This document shows positions 38,724-48,913 of a DNA stretch of 64,000 bases, piece after piece. The stretch is taken from the NCBI GenBank assembly GCA_033763975.1, contig JANRJM010000011.1:23620-87619 (forward strand), written 5' to 3'. Made by a program: the position numbers and the translations under genes. Position 1 is the stretch's first letter, and every line of letters begins with the position of its first letter. The notes beneath the pieces are model-generated. The model did not search any database, was not told where the DNA came from, and saw only the letters and a program-made list of their open reading frames with translations. Source of the stretch: Planctomycetota bacterium. GTDB lineage: Bacteria > Planctomycetota > Phycisphaerae > Phycisphaerales > UBA1924.

Positions 38724-39358
38724 GCGGGCCCACGCGGCTGGATCGGTCGTTCTTCGCGACGCAGGCCGACACGCTGGCGCCGCGCCTCATCGGGTGCGTG
38801 CTCGCGCGGCGCGAGCCCGGGGGCCGGGTGCTGCGCGGGCGGATCGTGGAGGTCGAGGCGTACCTGGGCGCGAAGGATCGCGCGAGCCACGCGTACGCCG
38901 GGCGGCGGACGCCTCGCAACGAGGCGATGTACATGCGCGAGGGAACGCTGTACGTGTACTTTACGTACGGCATGCACCATTGCCTGAACGTGGTGTGCGC
39001 CGAAGAGGGCGTGGCGCAGGCGGTTCTCGTGCGGGCGCTGGAGGCGGTGGACGGGCTGGAGGTGATGCGGGCGCGCCGCGCGCGGGCGGGACGGGTGCCG
39101 GCGGACGAGGCGCTGTGCCGCGGACCGGGCAACGTGTGCAAGGCGCTTGGGGTGGATCTTGCCCAGAATCGCGCGGACCTGTGCGATGGGGGCGTGGTGT
39201 GGCTGGAGGCTGGGGCGGGCGGGCGGCTGGGCGTGAGCGCGCGGATCGGGGTGTCGTCGGCGGGGGCGTGGGCCCGGCGGCGGCTGCGGTGGTTCGAGCG
39301 TGAAAACCGGTGTGTGAGCGGGACGGGAGCGTTGTCCGGGCGTCGCCGCCGGACATAG
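38720..39358 (+). CDS. mpg: 3-methyladenine DNA glycosylase (AAG/MPG family)
   Basis: A base-excision repair enzyme that removes alkylated purines from DNA. The 212 residues carry the family core: GRIVEVEAYLGAKDRASHAYAGRRTPRNEAMYMREGTLYVYFTYGMHHCLNVV, with the catalytic Glu in VEAY and the DNA-intercalating Tyr region. LCRGPGNVCKALGV follows, and a GVSARIGVS segment lies near the end. Its ATG overlaps the ccsA stop, so a DNA-repair gene is translationally linked to cytochrome c maturation, with no evident functional reason. The last 20 residues are Arg-rich. Confidence 0.93.
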   Translation: MSGPTRLDRSFFATQADTLAPRLIGCVLARREPGGRVLRGRIVEVEAYLGAKDRASHAYAGRRTPRNEAMYMREGTLYVYFTYGMHHCLNVVCAEEGVAQAVLVRALEAVDGLEVMRARRARAGRVPADEALCRGPGNVCKALGVDLAQNRADLCDGGVVWLEAGAGGRLGVSARIGVSSAGAWARRRLRWFERENRCVSGTGALSGRRRRT

Positions 39359-39408
39359 AGTTGTCCCCCGAACCGGCTGGCGGGTGCTAGGGATGGGAGG
39401 ATTCGTTC

Positions 39409-39792
39409 GTGAGCGAGCAACAGCCTGGGAACCAAGGACTTGACGCCCTGGGGAGCGTGTATCCCCCGCAGGCGTTCCAGTTCATCCGCGACGGGCTGGC
39501 GCACACCGTGAAGACGGTGCACGGCTCGGGCGAGGGCGACGACGAGCGGCGGCACGTGACGGGACAGCAGTTGTGCCTGGGGCTGAAGGACTACGCGATC
39601 CGGCAGTACGGGCTGCTGGCGCGGACAGTTTTGCGGAGCTGGAACATCCACGGCACGGAGGACTTCGGCAAGATCGTGTTCGCGATGATCGAGGCCGACC
39701 TCATGCGCAAGAGCGACGAGGACACCTTCGACGATTTCCGGCGGGTCTACGACTTTGACGAGGCGTTCGGGGAGTTCACCTTCAGCGGGTGA
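39409..39792 (+). CDS. Minf_1886 family protein
   Basis: A 127-residue soluble protein of the Minf_1886 family, function unknown, found mainly in Planctomycetes, Verrucomicrobia and relatives. Recognisable segments: YPPQAFQFIRDGLAHTVKTVHG, HVTGQQLCLGLKDYAIRQYGLLARTVLRSWNI, TEDFGKIVFAMIEADLMRKSDEDTFDDFRRVYDF. The start is a GTG with GGAGG eight bases upstream. It follows the glycosylase gene by 50 bp and may end that transcript. Confidence 0.9.
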   Translation: MSEQQPGNQGLDALGSVYPPQAFQFIRDGLAHTVKTVHGSGEGDDERRHVTGQQLCLGLKDYAIRQYGLLARTVLRSWNIHGTEDFGKIVFAMIEADLMRKSDEDTFDDFRRVYDFDEAFGEFTFSG

Positions 39793-39803
39793 GGCGGGCC
39801 GAA

Positions 39804-39832
39804 TTGCGTCGGGCCGCGCGTCCCCCTAGATT
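39804..39832 (+). promoter_or_regulatory. Candidate promoter giving a leaderless transporter mRNA
   Basis: TTGCGT (39804-39809) and TAGATT (39827-39832) are separated by exactly 17 bases, and the ATG of the next gene lies only 6 bases after the -10. No Shine-Dalgarno is present. Transcription from this promoter would start at or beside the ATG. Confidence 0.45.
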
Positions 39833-39838
39833 CTGCGG

Positions 39839-41458
39839 ATGCCGCGCGAACAGGACGACTGGAAGAACCTTCATCTCTGGCAGATCCAGCCCGTGCGGGA
39901 CGGGCTGGTGTTCGCTGGCGTGTTCGGCATCGTGTACCTCGGGTACGTGCTGCGCGTGGTGACGGTGCCGATCCTGCTGGCGCTGGCGCTGGCGTACTTG
40001 TTCGAGCCTCTGGTCGGATGGCTGGCACGCCGGGGCTCGGTGCGGCGGCCCGTGTCGGCGGCGGCGATCATCGTGCTGGCGGCGGTGGTGATCGTCGTGC
40101 CGGCGGTGGCCGGGCTGGTGGCGGGGGGCGTGCAGGCGTCGCAGGCGGCGCGGTCCATTGCCGGCAAGGTCGATCTCGTGTATCGATCGACGCAGCACCC
40201 GGAAGACACGGCGCTGCTCACGGCCCTGTACGCGCCGGCCGAGCGCGCCAAGCCGTCCGGCGAGCGCGTGTCGAACGCGTGGGTTGATCTCCGCAACTGG
40301 CTGGTGGAGCAGGAGCGGCGTGCGGGGCTCGAGCGGCAGATCAGTGGCTCGAACAGCACTGCCGACCCCGAACAACGCAAGACGCCGGACGGTGAGGGCA
40401 CGCCGGGCGACAAGCAGCCGGACGACAAGCCGCCGGGCGATGCGCCGGGCGGCACGCGCCCGGATGGCACCCGCGCAGAACCAGCGGACGGGGCCTCGGG
40501 CGACGCGGAGCGCCGGCGCGAGCCTGTGGTCGAGGGCGGTGCCCCGGGCGAACCCGCAGCCGACGCGCCGCCGGGTGACGCGGGCGAACCACCAGAGAAA
40601 CCAAAGCCGGAACTGACAAACCCCGGGGCGCCGGCGACCGGCGGGAGCATCGTCGAATCAGCGGTAGCGGAACTGCTGCCCCCGGAGGCGGCGTACGCGG
40701 CGGCGCAGTGGCTCATCCGCTGGATGAAGGCGAATGTCGAGGCGATCGGGCAGCACGCGCTCGAGGCGGGCGGGGGCGCGGTGGGCGCGGTGGGCGGTGC
40801 GGTCGGGTGGCTCGGGCGCGTGGCATTCGGCGGGTTCCTGACGGCGTTCTTCTTCTACTTCTTCGTCGTGGGGTACGACCACGTGCTGCGCTTCGGGCGC
40901 GAACTGGTGCCCAAGACCAACCGCGGGCGCGTGCTCGACCTGGTGCACCAGATGGACCGGGTGATCGCCGGGTTCATCCGCGGGCGCCTGACGATCGCGA
41001 CGATCCTGACGCTGTATTACATCATCGGGTACTGGATCATCGGCGTGCCGGCGTTCCTGATTTTGGGGATCGTGGTGGGAGTGCTGACGCTGGTGCCGTA
41101 CGCCGCGGGAATCGGGATCCCCGCGGCGATACTGCTGCTGTGGCTGAGCGCGCAGGACGGGGTGCAGGGGACGTGGTGGTGGATTCTGGGCGCGCCGATG
41201 GTGGTGCACTCGCTGCAGCAGTTGCTGGACGACTACTTCCTGACGCCGCGGATCCAGGGGAAGAGCACGAACATGGACACGCCGACGATCCTCTTCGCGT
41301 CGATCGCGGGGGGCGTGCTGGCGGGGTTTTATGGATTGTTGCTGGCGATCCCCGTGGCGGCGTGCATCAAGATCCTGCTGAAGGAGGTCTTCTGGCCGCG
41401 CTTCAAGGCGTGGAGCGAAGGCCGCGCGAGCGATTTCCTGCCGATCGGGAAGGAGTGA
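39839..41458 (+). CDS. AI-2E/PerM family transporter with disordered insertion
   Basis: A polytopic membrane transporter of the AI-2E (PerM/TqsA) family; substrates in the family range from AI-2 to ions. The 539 residues have hydrophobic segments at about 22-55 and 72-98, a helix near 295-325, and the conserved C-terminal set: MDRVIAGFIRGRLTIATILTLYYIIGYWIIGVP, FLILGIVVGVLTLVPYAAGIGIPAAILLLW, LLDDYFLTPRIQGKSTNMD and a final hairpin. Between about 170 and 268 is a 100-residue Gly/Pro/Asp/Glu-rich low-complexity stretch in the usually short loop after helix 2, which makes the protein about 150 residues longer than typical. It starts directly after a promoter-like sequence without a ribosome binding site. 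Confidence 0.88.
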   Translation: MPREQDDWKNLHLWQIQPVRDGLVFAGVFGIVYLGYVLRVVTVPILLALALAYLFEPLVGWLARRGSVRRPVSAAAIIVLAAVVIVVPAVAGLVAGGVQASQAARSIAGKVDLVYRSTQHPEDTALLTALYAPAERAKPSGERVSNAWVDLRNWLVEQERRAGLERQISGSNSTADPEQRKTPDGEGTPGDKQPDDKPPGDAPGGTRPDGTRAEPADGASGDAERRREPVVEGGAPGEPAADAPPGDAGEPPEKPKPELTNPGAPATGGSIVESAVAELLPPEAAYAAAQWLIRWMKANVEAIGQHALEAGGGAVGAVGGAVGWLGRVAFGGFLTAFFFYFFVVGYDHVLRFGRELVPKTNRGRVLDLVHQMDRVIAGFIRGRLTIATILTLYYIIGYWIIGVPAFLILGIVVGVLTLVPYAAGIGIPAAILLLWLSAQDGVQGTWWWILGAPMVVHSLQQLLDDYFLTPRIQGKSTNMDTPTILFASIAGGVLAGFYGLLLAIPVAACIKILLKEVFWPRFKAWSEGRASDFLPIGKE

Positions 41459-41618
41459 CGCCCGGGAACCGAAGCACCGCGGGCGCGAGAACCCGGCTGG
41501 ATCCGCGGCGGATTGTGCCGGGCGCTTCGCGGCGTTCACCGGCCGTACTGTCGGGCGTTGCGGAGTGCGAGCCGGCGGTTGCGCCGTGGGGCACCAGTGA
41601 CCCCACGGTGCGCCCGGC

Positions 41619-42449
41619 ATGACCACATCGACTCTGACCCCCGTCGTTCTTACGTGCCCGCTGTGCGAAGAGCCAGCCCCGATGCGCCGGTGTTCCGCAC
41701 GCACCGGGAATGGACGCTGCGGCGTTGCCCGCGCTGCGCGGCGGTCTTCCTCGAGAACCCCGCGACGAGCGACGAACTCGGCGGCGACATGCGGTGGTCC
41801 GACACCTACACGCGTGAACGCACGCGACGCGACACCCGCCCGCTCGGCATGCGAAGGCTGCGGGCCGGGCTCCGCACGTTTCAGCAAGCCGTGCGGCGGA
41901 ACAAGCTGGCGGCCCTGGTCCGTGCGTTCCTGCCCCGCGGCGGGATCCTGATCGATGTCGGCTGCGGGCGCGGGAATCAGTTGGCCATGCTCCCGGCCTC
42001 GATCGTTCCCATCGGGGTGGAGATCGACCCCGAAGGCGCCGATCAGGCCGAGGCCGCCTTTGCGCCGCGCGGCGGGCGGGTCATCCGCGCCGATGCCCTG
42101 ACAGCGCTCGGCGCGCTCGAACGGTCGTCTCTCGACGGTGCCGTCCTGATGTCGTACCTGGAGCACGAAGCCCAGCCGATGGCCACGCTCCGCCTGCTGC
42201 GCCGAGCGCTCCGGCCCGGGGCGCCGGTGTTCATCAAGGTGCCGAACCACGCCTGTGTGAACCGGCAGGTGATGAACGGGCGGTGGAGCGGCTATCGCTA
42301 CCTCGACCACGTTGTGTGTTACACCCCACGCACGCTGCGGCGGACGCTCGACCGCGCGGGATTCGACGTCCGGCGCTTCGGGATCACGGATCGCATGCCC
42401 ACCAGCGACAATGTGTGGCTGGTCGCCGCTTCCCGCGCGGAGGCGACGC

Positions 42450-42466
<17 letters not shown>
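41619..42466 (+). pseudogene. SAM-dependent methyltransferase with apparent 1-base frameshift
   Basis: The frame starting at 41619 encodes MTTSTLTPVVLTCPLCEEPAP, the first half of an N-terminal zinc ribbon (CPLC). The second half (VFRTHREWTLRRCPRCAAVF) and a complete class I methyltransferase follow in a different frame. That part has motif I LIDVGCGRGNQLAMLP, acidic EIDPEGA, LEHEAQP and FIKVPNHACVNRQ, to the stop at 42466. Adding one C to the CCCC at 41677-41680 would join them exactly as ...EEPAPDAPVFRTHREW. So either the gene is freshly broken, the run was mis-sequenced, or ribosomes shift frame there. The domain set resembles zinc-ribbon C-methyltransferases and ubiquinone/menaquinone-type methylases. 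The 3' end overlaps convergent ffh by 17 bp. Confidence 0.75.
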
Positions 42467-43973
<1,507 letters not shown>

Positions 43974-44107
43974 GGGGAGATCCTTCGCGAGGCGCGGCGG
44001 GCGCGCCGGTAAAGCCACCCGGGCGAAATCGGGGCGGGAGCACGCCGAATGAGGGCCGTGACCGCAGCCGCGGGAGCGTAGGTTGCGCGGGGCGGGTGCG
44101 GGTGCGA

Positions 44108-44113
44108 TACGCT
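44108..44113 (+). promoter_or_regulatory. Candidate -10 element just before the NUDIX gene
   Basis: TACGCT ends 7 bases before the ATG at 44121, and no Shine-Dalgarno lies between. TTGCGC occurs 19 bases upstream (44083-44088). Like 7724 and 39827, this would yield a leaderless transcript. Confidence 0.3.
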
Positions 44114-44120
44114 CGGGGCC

Positions 44121-44687
44121 ATGGAGTCGAGCGAGGCGAAGAGGTCGAGCGAGGTGACGGGATCGAGCGGGTCGATGCCGTACCGGATCGCGTGCCTGTG
44201 CGACCTGCGGGACGATCGCGGGCGGGTTCTGCTGCTGCACCGGGCGAAGGCGCCGAACCTGGGGATGTACTCGCCGATCGGCGGGAAGCTGGACGTGGTG
44301 TCGGGCGAGTCGCCCGCGCAGTGTGCGCAGCGGGAGATTCTGGAAGAGGCGGGGGTCGAGGTGCCGGTGGAGCGCCTGCACCTGGTGGGGCTGGTGAGCG
44401 AGGCGTCGTACGAGGGGCACGGGCACTGGCTGATGTTCGTGTACCGGGTGCTGGGCGCGGTGCGGGTGGAGGCGCGCGAGATGCGCGAGGGGCGGCTGGA
44501 CTGGCACGCGATGGAGACGCTGGAGGGTCTGGCGGTGCCGGAGTCGGACCGCGAGGTGATCTGGCCCCTGATCCGCCGGGCGGAGCCGCGCGGGGCGGGC
44601 GGGCGGCCGGGGTTCTTCGCGGTGCACATCGATTGCACGGGGGGCGGGATGCGGTGGGTGGTGGAGCAGGAGACGCCCCCGTCGTAG
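44121..44687 (+). CDS. NUDIX hydrolase
   Basis: A cytosolic hydrolase of nucleoside diphosphate-linked compounds; the substrate cannot be told from sequence. Of 188 residues, the NUDIX box is at about 58-83: GGKLDVVSGESPAQCAQREILEEAGVEV. The Ex7REUxEExGU core is intact, and the Gly-to-Glu spacing is two residues longer than the textbook GX5E. Upstream is the beta strand RVLLLHRAKAPNLGMYSPIGGK. A Ser/Glu-rich 20-residue N-terminus precedes the domain. The C-terminal 50 residues (FFAVHIDCTGGGMRWVVEQ) form an extra beta-rich part. It stands alone, divergent from ffh. Confidence 0.88.
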   Translation: MESSEAKRSSEVTGSSGSMPYRIACLCDLRDDRGRVLLLHRAKAPNLGMYSPIGGKLDVVSGESPAQCAQREILEEAGVEVPVERLHLVGLVSEASYEGHGHWLMFVYRVLGAVRVEAREMREGRLDWHAMETLEGLAVPESDREVIWPLIRRAEPRGAGGRPGFFAVHIDCTGGGMRWVVEQETPPS

Positions 44688-44737
44688 TCGCGTGCATCCA
44701 ATAATGTGAATCGGGCGGAACACGCCAGGAGCCCGGC

Positions 44738-46555
44738 ATGAGCGCGCCCAGCGGACAGGTCGACATGATGACGGGAGCGCGGAGGGGTGTGCGCACGGTC
44801 GCGCGCCTGGTGATGCTGCTGTGCTCGCTGGCGGCGTTGTGGACGTCGGCGACGGCGCAGGCGCCGGCGGTGGGCGGGGGCGTGCCCAAGGACCGGCAGG
44901 CGACGAACATCGCGATCATCACGATCCGGGGCGAGATCGACGCGCAGGGCGTGATGGCCGAGAGCGTGGAGCGCCGCATCCGCCTGGCGGAGCGGGCGGG
45001 GGCGGACGCGCTGGTGTTCGAGATCGACACCCCGGGCGGGGCGGTGGACAGCGTGCTGCGGATCTGCACGGCGATCAAGGGGTCGACGGTGCAGAACACG
45101 GCGGCGTGGATCAACCGCGACGCGTACTCGGGCGGGGCGATCATCGCGCTGGCGTGCCGGCGGATTCTGGTGAACGACCCCGTGAACTTCGGCGACGCGA
45201 TGCCGGTGTCGGGCGGCCCGCTGGGGATCGTGCCGCAGGAGATCCCGACGGAACTGCTGAAGAAGGTGCTGACGCCGCTGCTGTCGGACGTGCGGGACTC
45301 GGCGCGCCGGCACAACGAGCACTTCGGTGCATACCTGCGCGACGAGTACCTGGTGCAGTCGATCGTCGCGAACGACGTCGAGCTGTGGTACGTGCGCAAT
45401 CGCGAGACGGGCGTGCGGGTGGCGATCGACCGCGCGGAGTTCGAGCGGCTGTTCCCCGGCGCGGACGCGGGCGGGCCGACGCGTCTGGCGGGCCTGCCCC
45501 AGTCCGGCGGCGGGGGCGGCAGCGGGGCGGCGGAGAGCGCGCCCGACACCGGGGTGCCGGCGGGCTCGCGGAAGATGGCGCTGGTGGCGGGGGAGGTCGA
45601 GGGGCGTCAGACGATCTCGTCACGCCGCCCGGTGATCAACGGCGCGGACGCGGGGAAGTGGGAACTGCTGGAGAAGGCGACGGACGGGACGGCGCCGGCG
45701 ATGCTGAAGGCGTCGGACATGATGTTCTTCGGGCTGGCGAACAACGACGTGCTGCCGACGGGCGAGGTCGTGCACATCCGCTCGGACGCCGACGTCATGG
45801 CGTACTTCCAGGGGTCGAACCTGCTGCGCCTGGACCGGACGTGGTCGGAGGGGCTCACGCTGTTCCTGACGAACATCGTGGTGCGTGCGGTGCTGGTGAT
45901 GATCTTCCTGGTGGCGTTGTTCGTGGAGATGACGCACCCGGGAACGTTCGTGCCCGGGCTCATCGCGCTGGCAGCGCTGGTGGCGCTGGTCGCGCCGCCG
46001 ATGCTCATCGGCATGTCGGGGTGGTGGGCGATCGCGGCGATCGGCATCGGGATCGGGCTGCTGCTGGTCGAGGCGTTCGTCCTGCCCGGGTTCGGCGTGG
46101 CGGGCGTGGTCGGGCTGGTGCTGCTGTTCGCGGGGCTGATCGGGACGTTCCTCCCGCGCGGGGAGGGCGGGTTCCCGGGCATCGGCGAGGGCGGACGCCC
46201 GGCGATCTACGGCTCGACGGCGGTGCTGCTCGCGACATTTACGGCGGGCGTGGTGATGTACTTCATCGCGAAGAACTTCGGCTCGCTCCCGATCCTCGGG
46301 CGGCTGGTGCTCAAGGACCCGGGCACGACCGAGGAGTCCGAGGGCTTCCTGGCGGACGCGTTCCCGCCCTCGCCCGCGGAGGGCGTGAAGGTGGGGGACG
46401 AGGGCGTGGCGCTCACGCCCCTGCGCCCGGCCGGGCGGGTTGAGGTGGGGGAGCGCGTGATCGACGCGGTGGCGGAGTTCGGGTTCATCGACGCGGGCTC
46501 GCGGGTGCGCATCGTCACGATGGACGGGTTCCGGACCGGGGTGGAGCGGGTGTAG
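44738..46555 (+). CDS. NfeD family membrane serine protease (long form)
   Basis: A membrane protein with an extracytoplasmic ClpP-like protease domain; long NfeD proteins act with flotillin-like partners in membrane microdomains. The 605 residues have a signal segment (about 20-41), then the protease fold with IAIITIRGEIDAQ, VFEIDTPGGAVDS (oxyanion Gly-Gly) and the nucleophile Ser in NRDAYSGGAIIALAC (about 130). From about 370 there are four or five helices, and a C-terminal OB-fold NfeD domain (GDEGVALTPLRPAGRVEVGERVIDAVAEFGFIDAG). A Gly/Ser-rich insertion at about 250-275 interrupts the protease domain. AGGAG is 7 bases before the ATG. Confidence 0.92.
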   Translation: MSAPSGQVDMMTGARRGVRTVARLVMLLCSLAALWTSATAQAPAVGGGVPKDRQATNIAIITIRGEIDAQGVMAESVERRIRLAERAGADALVFEIDTPGGAVDSVLRICTAIKGSTVQNTAAWINRDAYSGGAIIALACRRILVNDPVNFGDAMPVSGGPLGIVPQEIPTELLKKVLTPLLSDVRDSARRHNEHFGAYLRDEYLVQSIVANDVELWYVRNRETGVRVAIDRAEFERLFPGADAGGPTRLAGLPQSGGGGGSGAAESAPDTGVPAGSRKMALVAGEVEGRQTISSRRPVINGADAGKWELLEKATDGTAPAMLKASDMMFFGLANNDVLPTGEVVHIRSDADVMAYFQGSNLLRLDRTWSEGLTLFLTNIVVRAVLVMIFLVALFVEMTHPGTFVPGLIALAALVALVAPPMLIGMSGWWAIAAIGIGIGLLLVEAFVLPGFGVAGVVGLVLLFAGLIGTFLPRGEGGFPGIGEGGRPAIYGSTAVLLATFTAGVVMYFIAKNFGSLPILGRLVLKDPGTTEESEGFLADAFPPSPAEGVKVGDEGVALTPLRPAGRVEVGERVIDAVAEFGFIDAGSRVRIVTMDGFRTGVERV

Positions 46556-46588
46556 GCCCGCGACGCCGGGCAGGAGAGTGGCCAACCT

Positions 46589-47089
46589 ATGGAAGCGATG
46601 CTGGTGTGGGGACTGTCGCTGCTGGGGGCGGCGGTCGTCATCGGGGTGCTGGAGTTCGTGCTGCCCACGGGGGGCGTGCTCGGGGTCATGGCGGCGGTCG
46701 TCGCGATCGCGGGCGTGGTGTGCCTGTACCTGGTGGGCCCGGAGTGGGGCGGCATCGGCACGCTCGGGCTGCTCATCCTGGGGCCCGCGGCGGTGTACCT
46801 GGGCTTCAAGACCTGGCCCCACACGGCCGTGGGACGCCAGATCATCGGGACCGAGACCGACGAGCAGCGACACACGCGCGAGCAGACCGAGCAGGAGGCC
46901 CGCGCGCGGGTGGCGGCGATGATCGGCAAGGAGGGCGTGGTGCTCACCGACCTGCGCCCGGTGGGCACGGTGCAGGTCGACGGGGTGCGGTACGACGCCC
47001 TCTCGGACACGATGTTCGTCCGGGCGGGCGCCCGGGTGAAGGTCATCGGGACCGACGTCGCCCAGTTGCGGGTGCGCGAGGTCCGGTAA
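46589..47089 (+). CDS. Short NfeD-like protein
   Basis: A 166-residue partner of the preceding protease, without a protease domain. Two or three helices (about 5-24, 30-50, 54-72) are followed by a charged linker and an OB-fold domain with [42 protein letters not shown], the same pattern as in the long NfeD protein. The repeated phrase [16 protein letters not shown] in both suggests duplication. AGGAGAG precedes the ATG. The long NfeD, short NfeD and floA genes are all in one direction with gaps of 33 and 85 bp. Confidence 0.87.
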   Translation: MEAMLVWGLSLLGAAVVIGVLEFVLPTGGVLGVMAAVVAIAGVVCLYLVGPEWGGIGTLGLLILGPAAVYLGFKTWPHTAVGRQIIGTETDEQRHTREQTEQEARARVAAMIGKEGVVLTDLRPVGTVQVDGVRYDALSDTMFVRAGARVKVIGTDVAQLRVREVR

Positions 47090-47174
47090 AGTCGGTCGTC
47101 GACGGCTACACTGGGCACGCGCCCGCGGTTTCCCAAGTTTCCGGCGGCGCGGGCGCGCGCGGGGAACTTACGGC

Positions 47175-48233
47175 ATGCAGATGTACACAGCGTCGGCGGC
47201 GGCTGCGCCGGTCCTTACTCTCGGAGTGGTAGAGGTGATCCTCACGATCCTCGCGATCGTGGGCATCATCGTGGCGATCATCATCTTCTTCTTCCTGCTG
47301 CAGTTCTTCAATCTCTACATCCAGGCGTACACGAGCAACGCCAAGGTCGGCATGTTCGACATGGTGGGGATGAAGCTCCGCAAGGTCGACATCCGCACGG
47401 TGGTGATCAACCGCATCCGGGCGGTGAAGGCGGGCATGGACATCCCGACGAACGCGCTCGAGACGCACTACCTGGCGGGCGGGCGGGTGAGCAACGTGGT
47501 GACCGCGCTCATCTCGGCGCGCAGCGCGAAGATCGACCTCCCGTGGTCGACGGCGACGGCGATCGACCTCGCGGGGCGCGACATTCTGGAGGCCGTGCAC
47601 ACGAGCGTGAACCCGAAGGTCATCGACTGCCCGGCGTCGGTGGGCCCGCGCGCGACGATCGACGCGGTGGCGAAGGACGGCATCCAGCTCAAGGTGAAGG
47701 CCCGCGTGACGGTGCGGACGAACATCGCCCGCCTGGTGGGCGGTGCGACCGAGGAGACGATCATCGCGCGCGTGGGGCAGGGCATCGTCTCGACGATCGG
47801 CTCGGCGCACGACCACAAGGCGGTGCTGGAGAACCCCGACGACATCTCCAAGACGGTGATGAAGTCCGGGCTGGACGCAGGGACGGCGTTCGAGATCCTG
47901 TCGATCGACATCGCGGACGTGGACGTGGGCGAGAACATCGGTGCGCAGCTGCAGGCGGCGCAGGCCCAGGCGGACAAGAGCCGCTTCCAGGCCGAGGCCG
48001 AGAAGCGCCGCGCCATGGCGATGGCGCAGGAGCAGGAGAACAAGGCGAAGATCGAGGAGAACCGGGCGCTGGTGACGCTGGCCGAGGCGGAGATTCCCAA
48101 GGCGATCGCCGAGGCGTTCCGCAGCGGGCGGCTGGGCGTGATGGACTACTACCGCTTGCAGAACCTGCAGGCCGACACGGGCATGCGGTCGGCCATCGCG
48201 GGCGAGGACTCGGGCCCGCGCGCGAGCGTGTAA
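47175..48233 (+). CDS. floA: Flotillin-like protein FloA (YqfA/UPF0365)
   Basis: A membrane scaffold of the SPFH/flotillin type that organises functional membrane microdomains. The 352 residues start with a hydrophobic hairpin-like segment (about 18-45, [31 protein letters not shown]). The SPFH domain follows, with [32 protein letters not shown] and [33 protein letters not shown]. Last is a Glu/Ala/Gln-rich coiled coil (about 245-310: [35 protein letters not shown]). This is full family length and agrees closely with the Bacillus protein by eye. It follows two nfeD genes, the common genomic pairing. Confidence 0.95.
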   Translation: MQMYTASAAAAPVLTLGVVEVILTILAIVGIIVAIIIFFFLLQFFNLYIQAYTSNAKVGMFDMVGMKLRKVDIRTVVINRIRAVKAGMDIPTNALETHYLAGGRVSNVVTALISARSAKIDLPWSTATAIDLAGRDILEAVHTSVNPKVIDCPASVGPRATIDAVAKDGIQLKVKARVTVRTNIARLVGGATEETIIARVGQGIVSTIGSAHDHKAVLENPDDISKTVMKSGLDAGTAFEILSIDIADVDVGENIGAQLQAAQAQADKSRFQAEAEKRRAMAMAQEQENKAKIEENRALVTLAEAEIPKAIAEAFRSGRLGVMDYYRLQNLQADTGMRSAIAGEDSGPRASV

Positions 48234-48280
48234 CGCCGGCGCGGCATGCAGGCGCCGGCGCGTCAGGCAGGCGGCTCCGG

Positions 48281-48913
48281 TCAGGGGTGGGGCCGCGACT
48301 CGTGCCGCTCGGCCGGCGCGTGCAGGGCGGCGTCGAGCAAGGCCGCGATGCGCAGGGCGCGGTAGTCGGGGTCGGTCCAGATCGATACGCCGCGAATCTC
48401 GGTGATGCTGGCGCCGCTGGAAGCGGGCGGCACGGCGCCGGTGGGGCGATCGTGCGAGGGCGAGGTGCCCGCGGCGGCGCCGGCGGCGTGACCGGCGGAG
48501 AGGTCCGCGCGCCGGTCGTACGCCGCGTCGCCGGTTCCCGGACGCGGGGGCGGCTCGCCGATGAGGAACGTGGTGTCGGCGGGAATGGTCGCGACGAAGC
48601 GGCCGTCGGGCCCCATGACGTACGACGACTCGGGGAAGAGCGCGGTGGTCGCTCCGGCGCGGCGGGCGAGCATGCGTCGCGGCTCGGGCGCGAAGAGGCG
48701 GGAGGGCGTGTTCACCTCGTAGACCGTCGAGAAGTCCGGCTCGAGGCGGAGGTCGATCGGTTCAAGCCGGAACGAACGCTGCAGCGGGGAGACATCGCCC
48801 ACGCCCGGATCGAGGCGCGTGGGACGCGCGAACTCCGGCTGCGTGCGGCCCGGCGCCGGCAGGCCGAAGATCGCCCCGGTGACACAGATGAGGATCGCGG
48901 CGCGCGGGTTCAT
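48281..48913 (-). CDS. Hypothetical secreted protein at the end of the chemotaxis operon
   Basis: A 210-residue protein with an N-terminal signal peptide ([25 protein letters not shown]). The rest is Pro/Ala/Arg-rich with no repeats and no recognised domain; the only ordered-looking parts are [31 protein letters not shown] and the C-terminal [28 protein letters not shown]. The ATG overlaps the stop of the TonB-like gene by 4 bp, so the two are made together. I assign no function; the pair may be an envelope module unrelated to taxis. Confidence 0.7.
   Translation of the reverse strand: MNPRAAILICVTGAIFGLPAPGRTQPEFARPTRLDPGVGDVSPLQRSFRLEPIDLRLEPDFSTVYEVNTPSRLFAPEPRRMLARRAGATTALFPESSYVMGPDGRFVATIPADTTFLIGEPPPRPGTGDAAYDRRADLSAGHAAGAAAGTSPSHDRPTGAVPPASSGASITEIRGVSIWTDPDYRALRIAALLDAALHAPAERHESRPHP

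Noticed and set aside
43974..44120. 4.5S SRP RNA next to ffh
   Set aside because: The conserved GGTCAGG...GGAAGCAGC-type core of SRP RNA is not present in the spacer.
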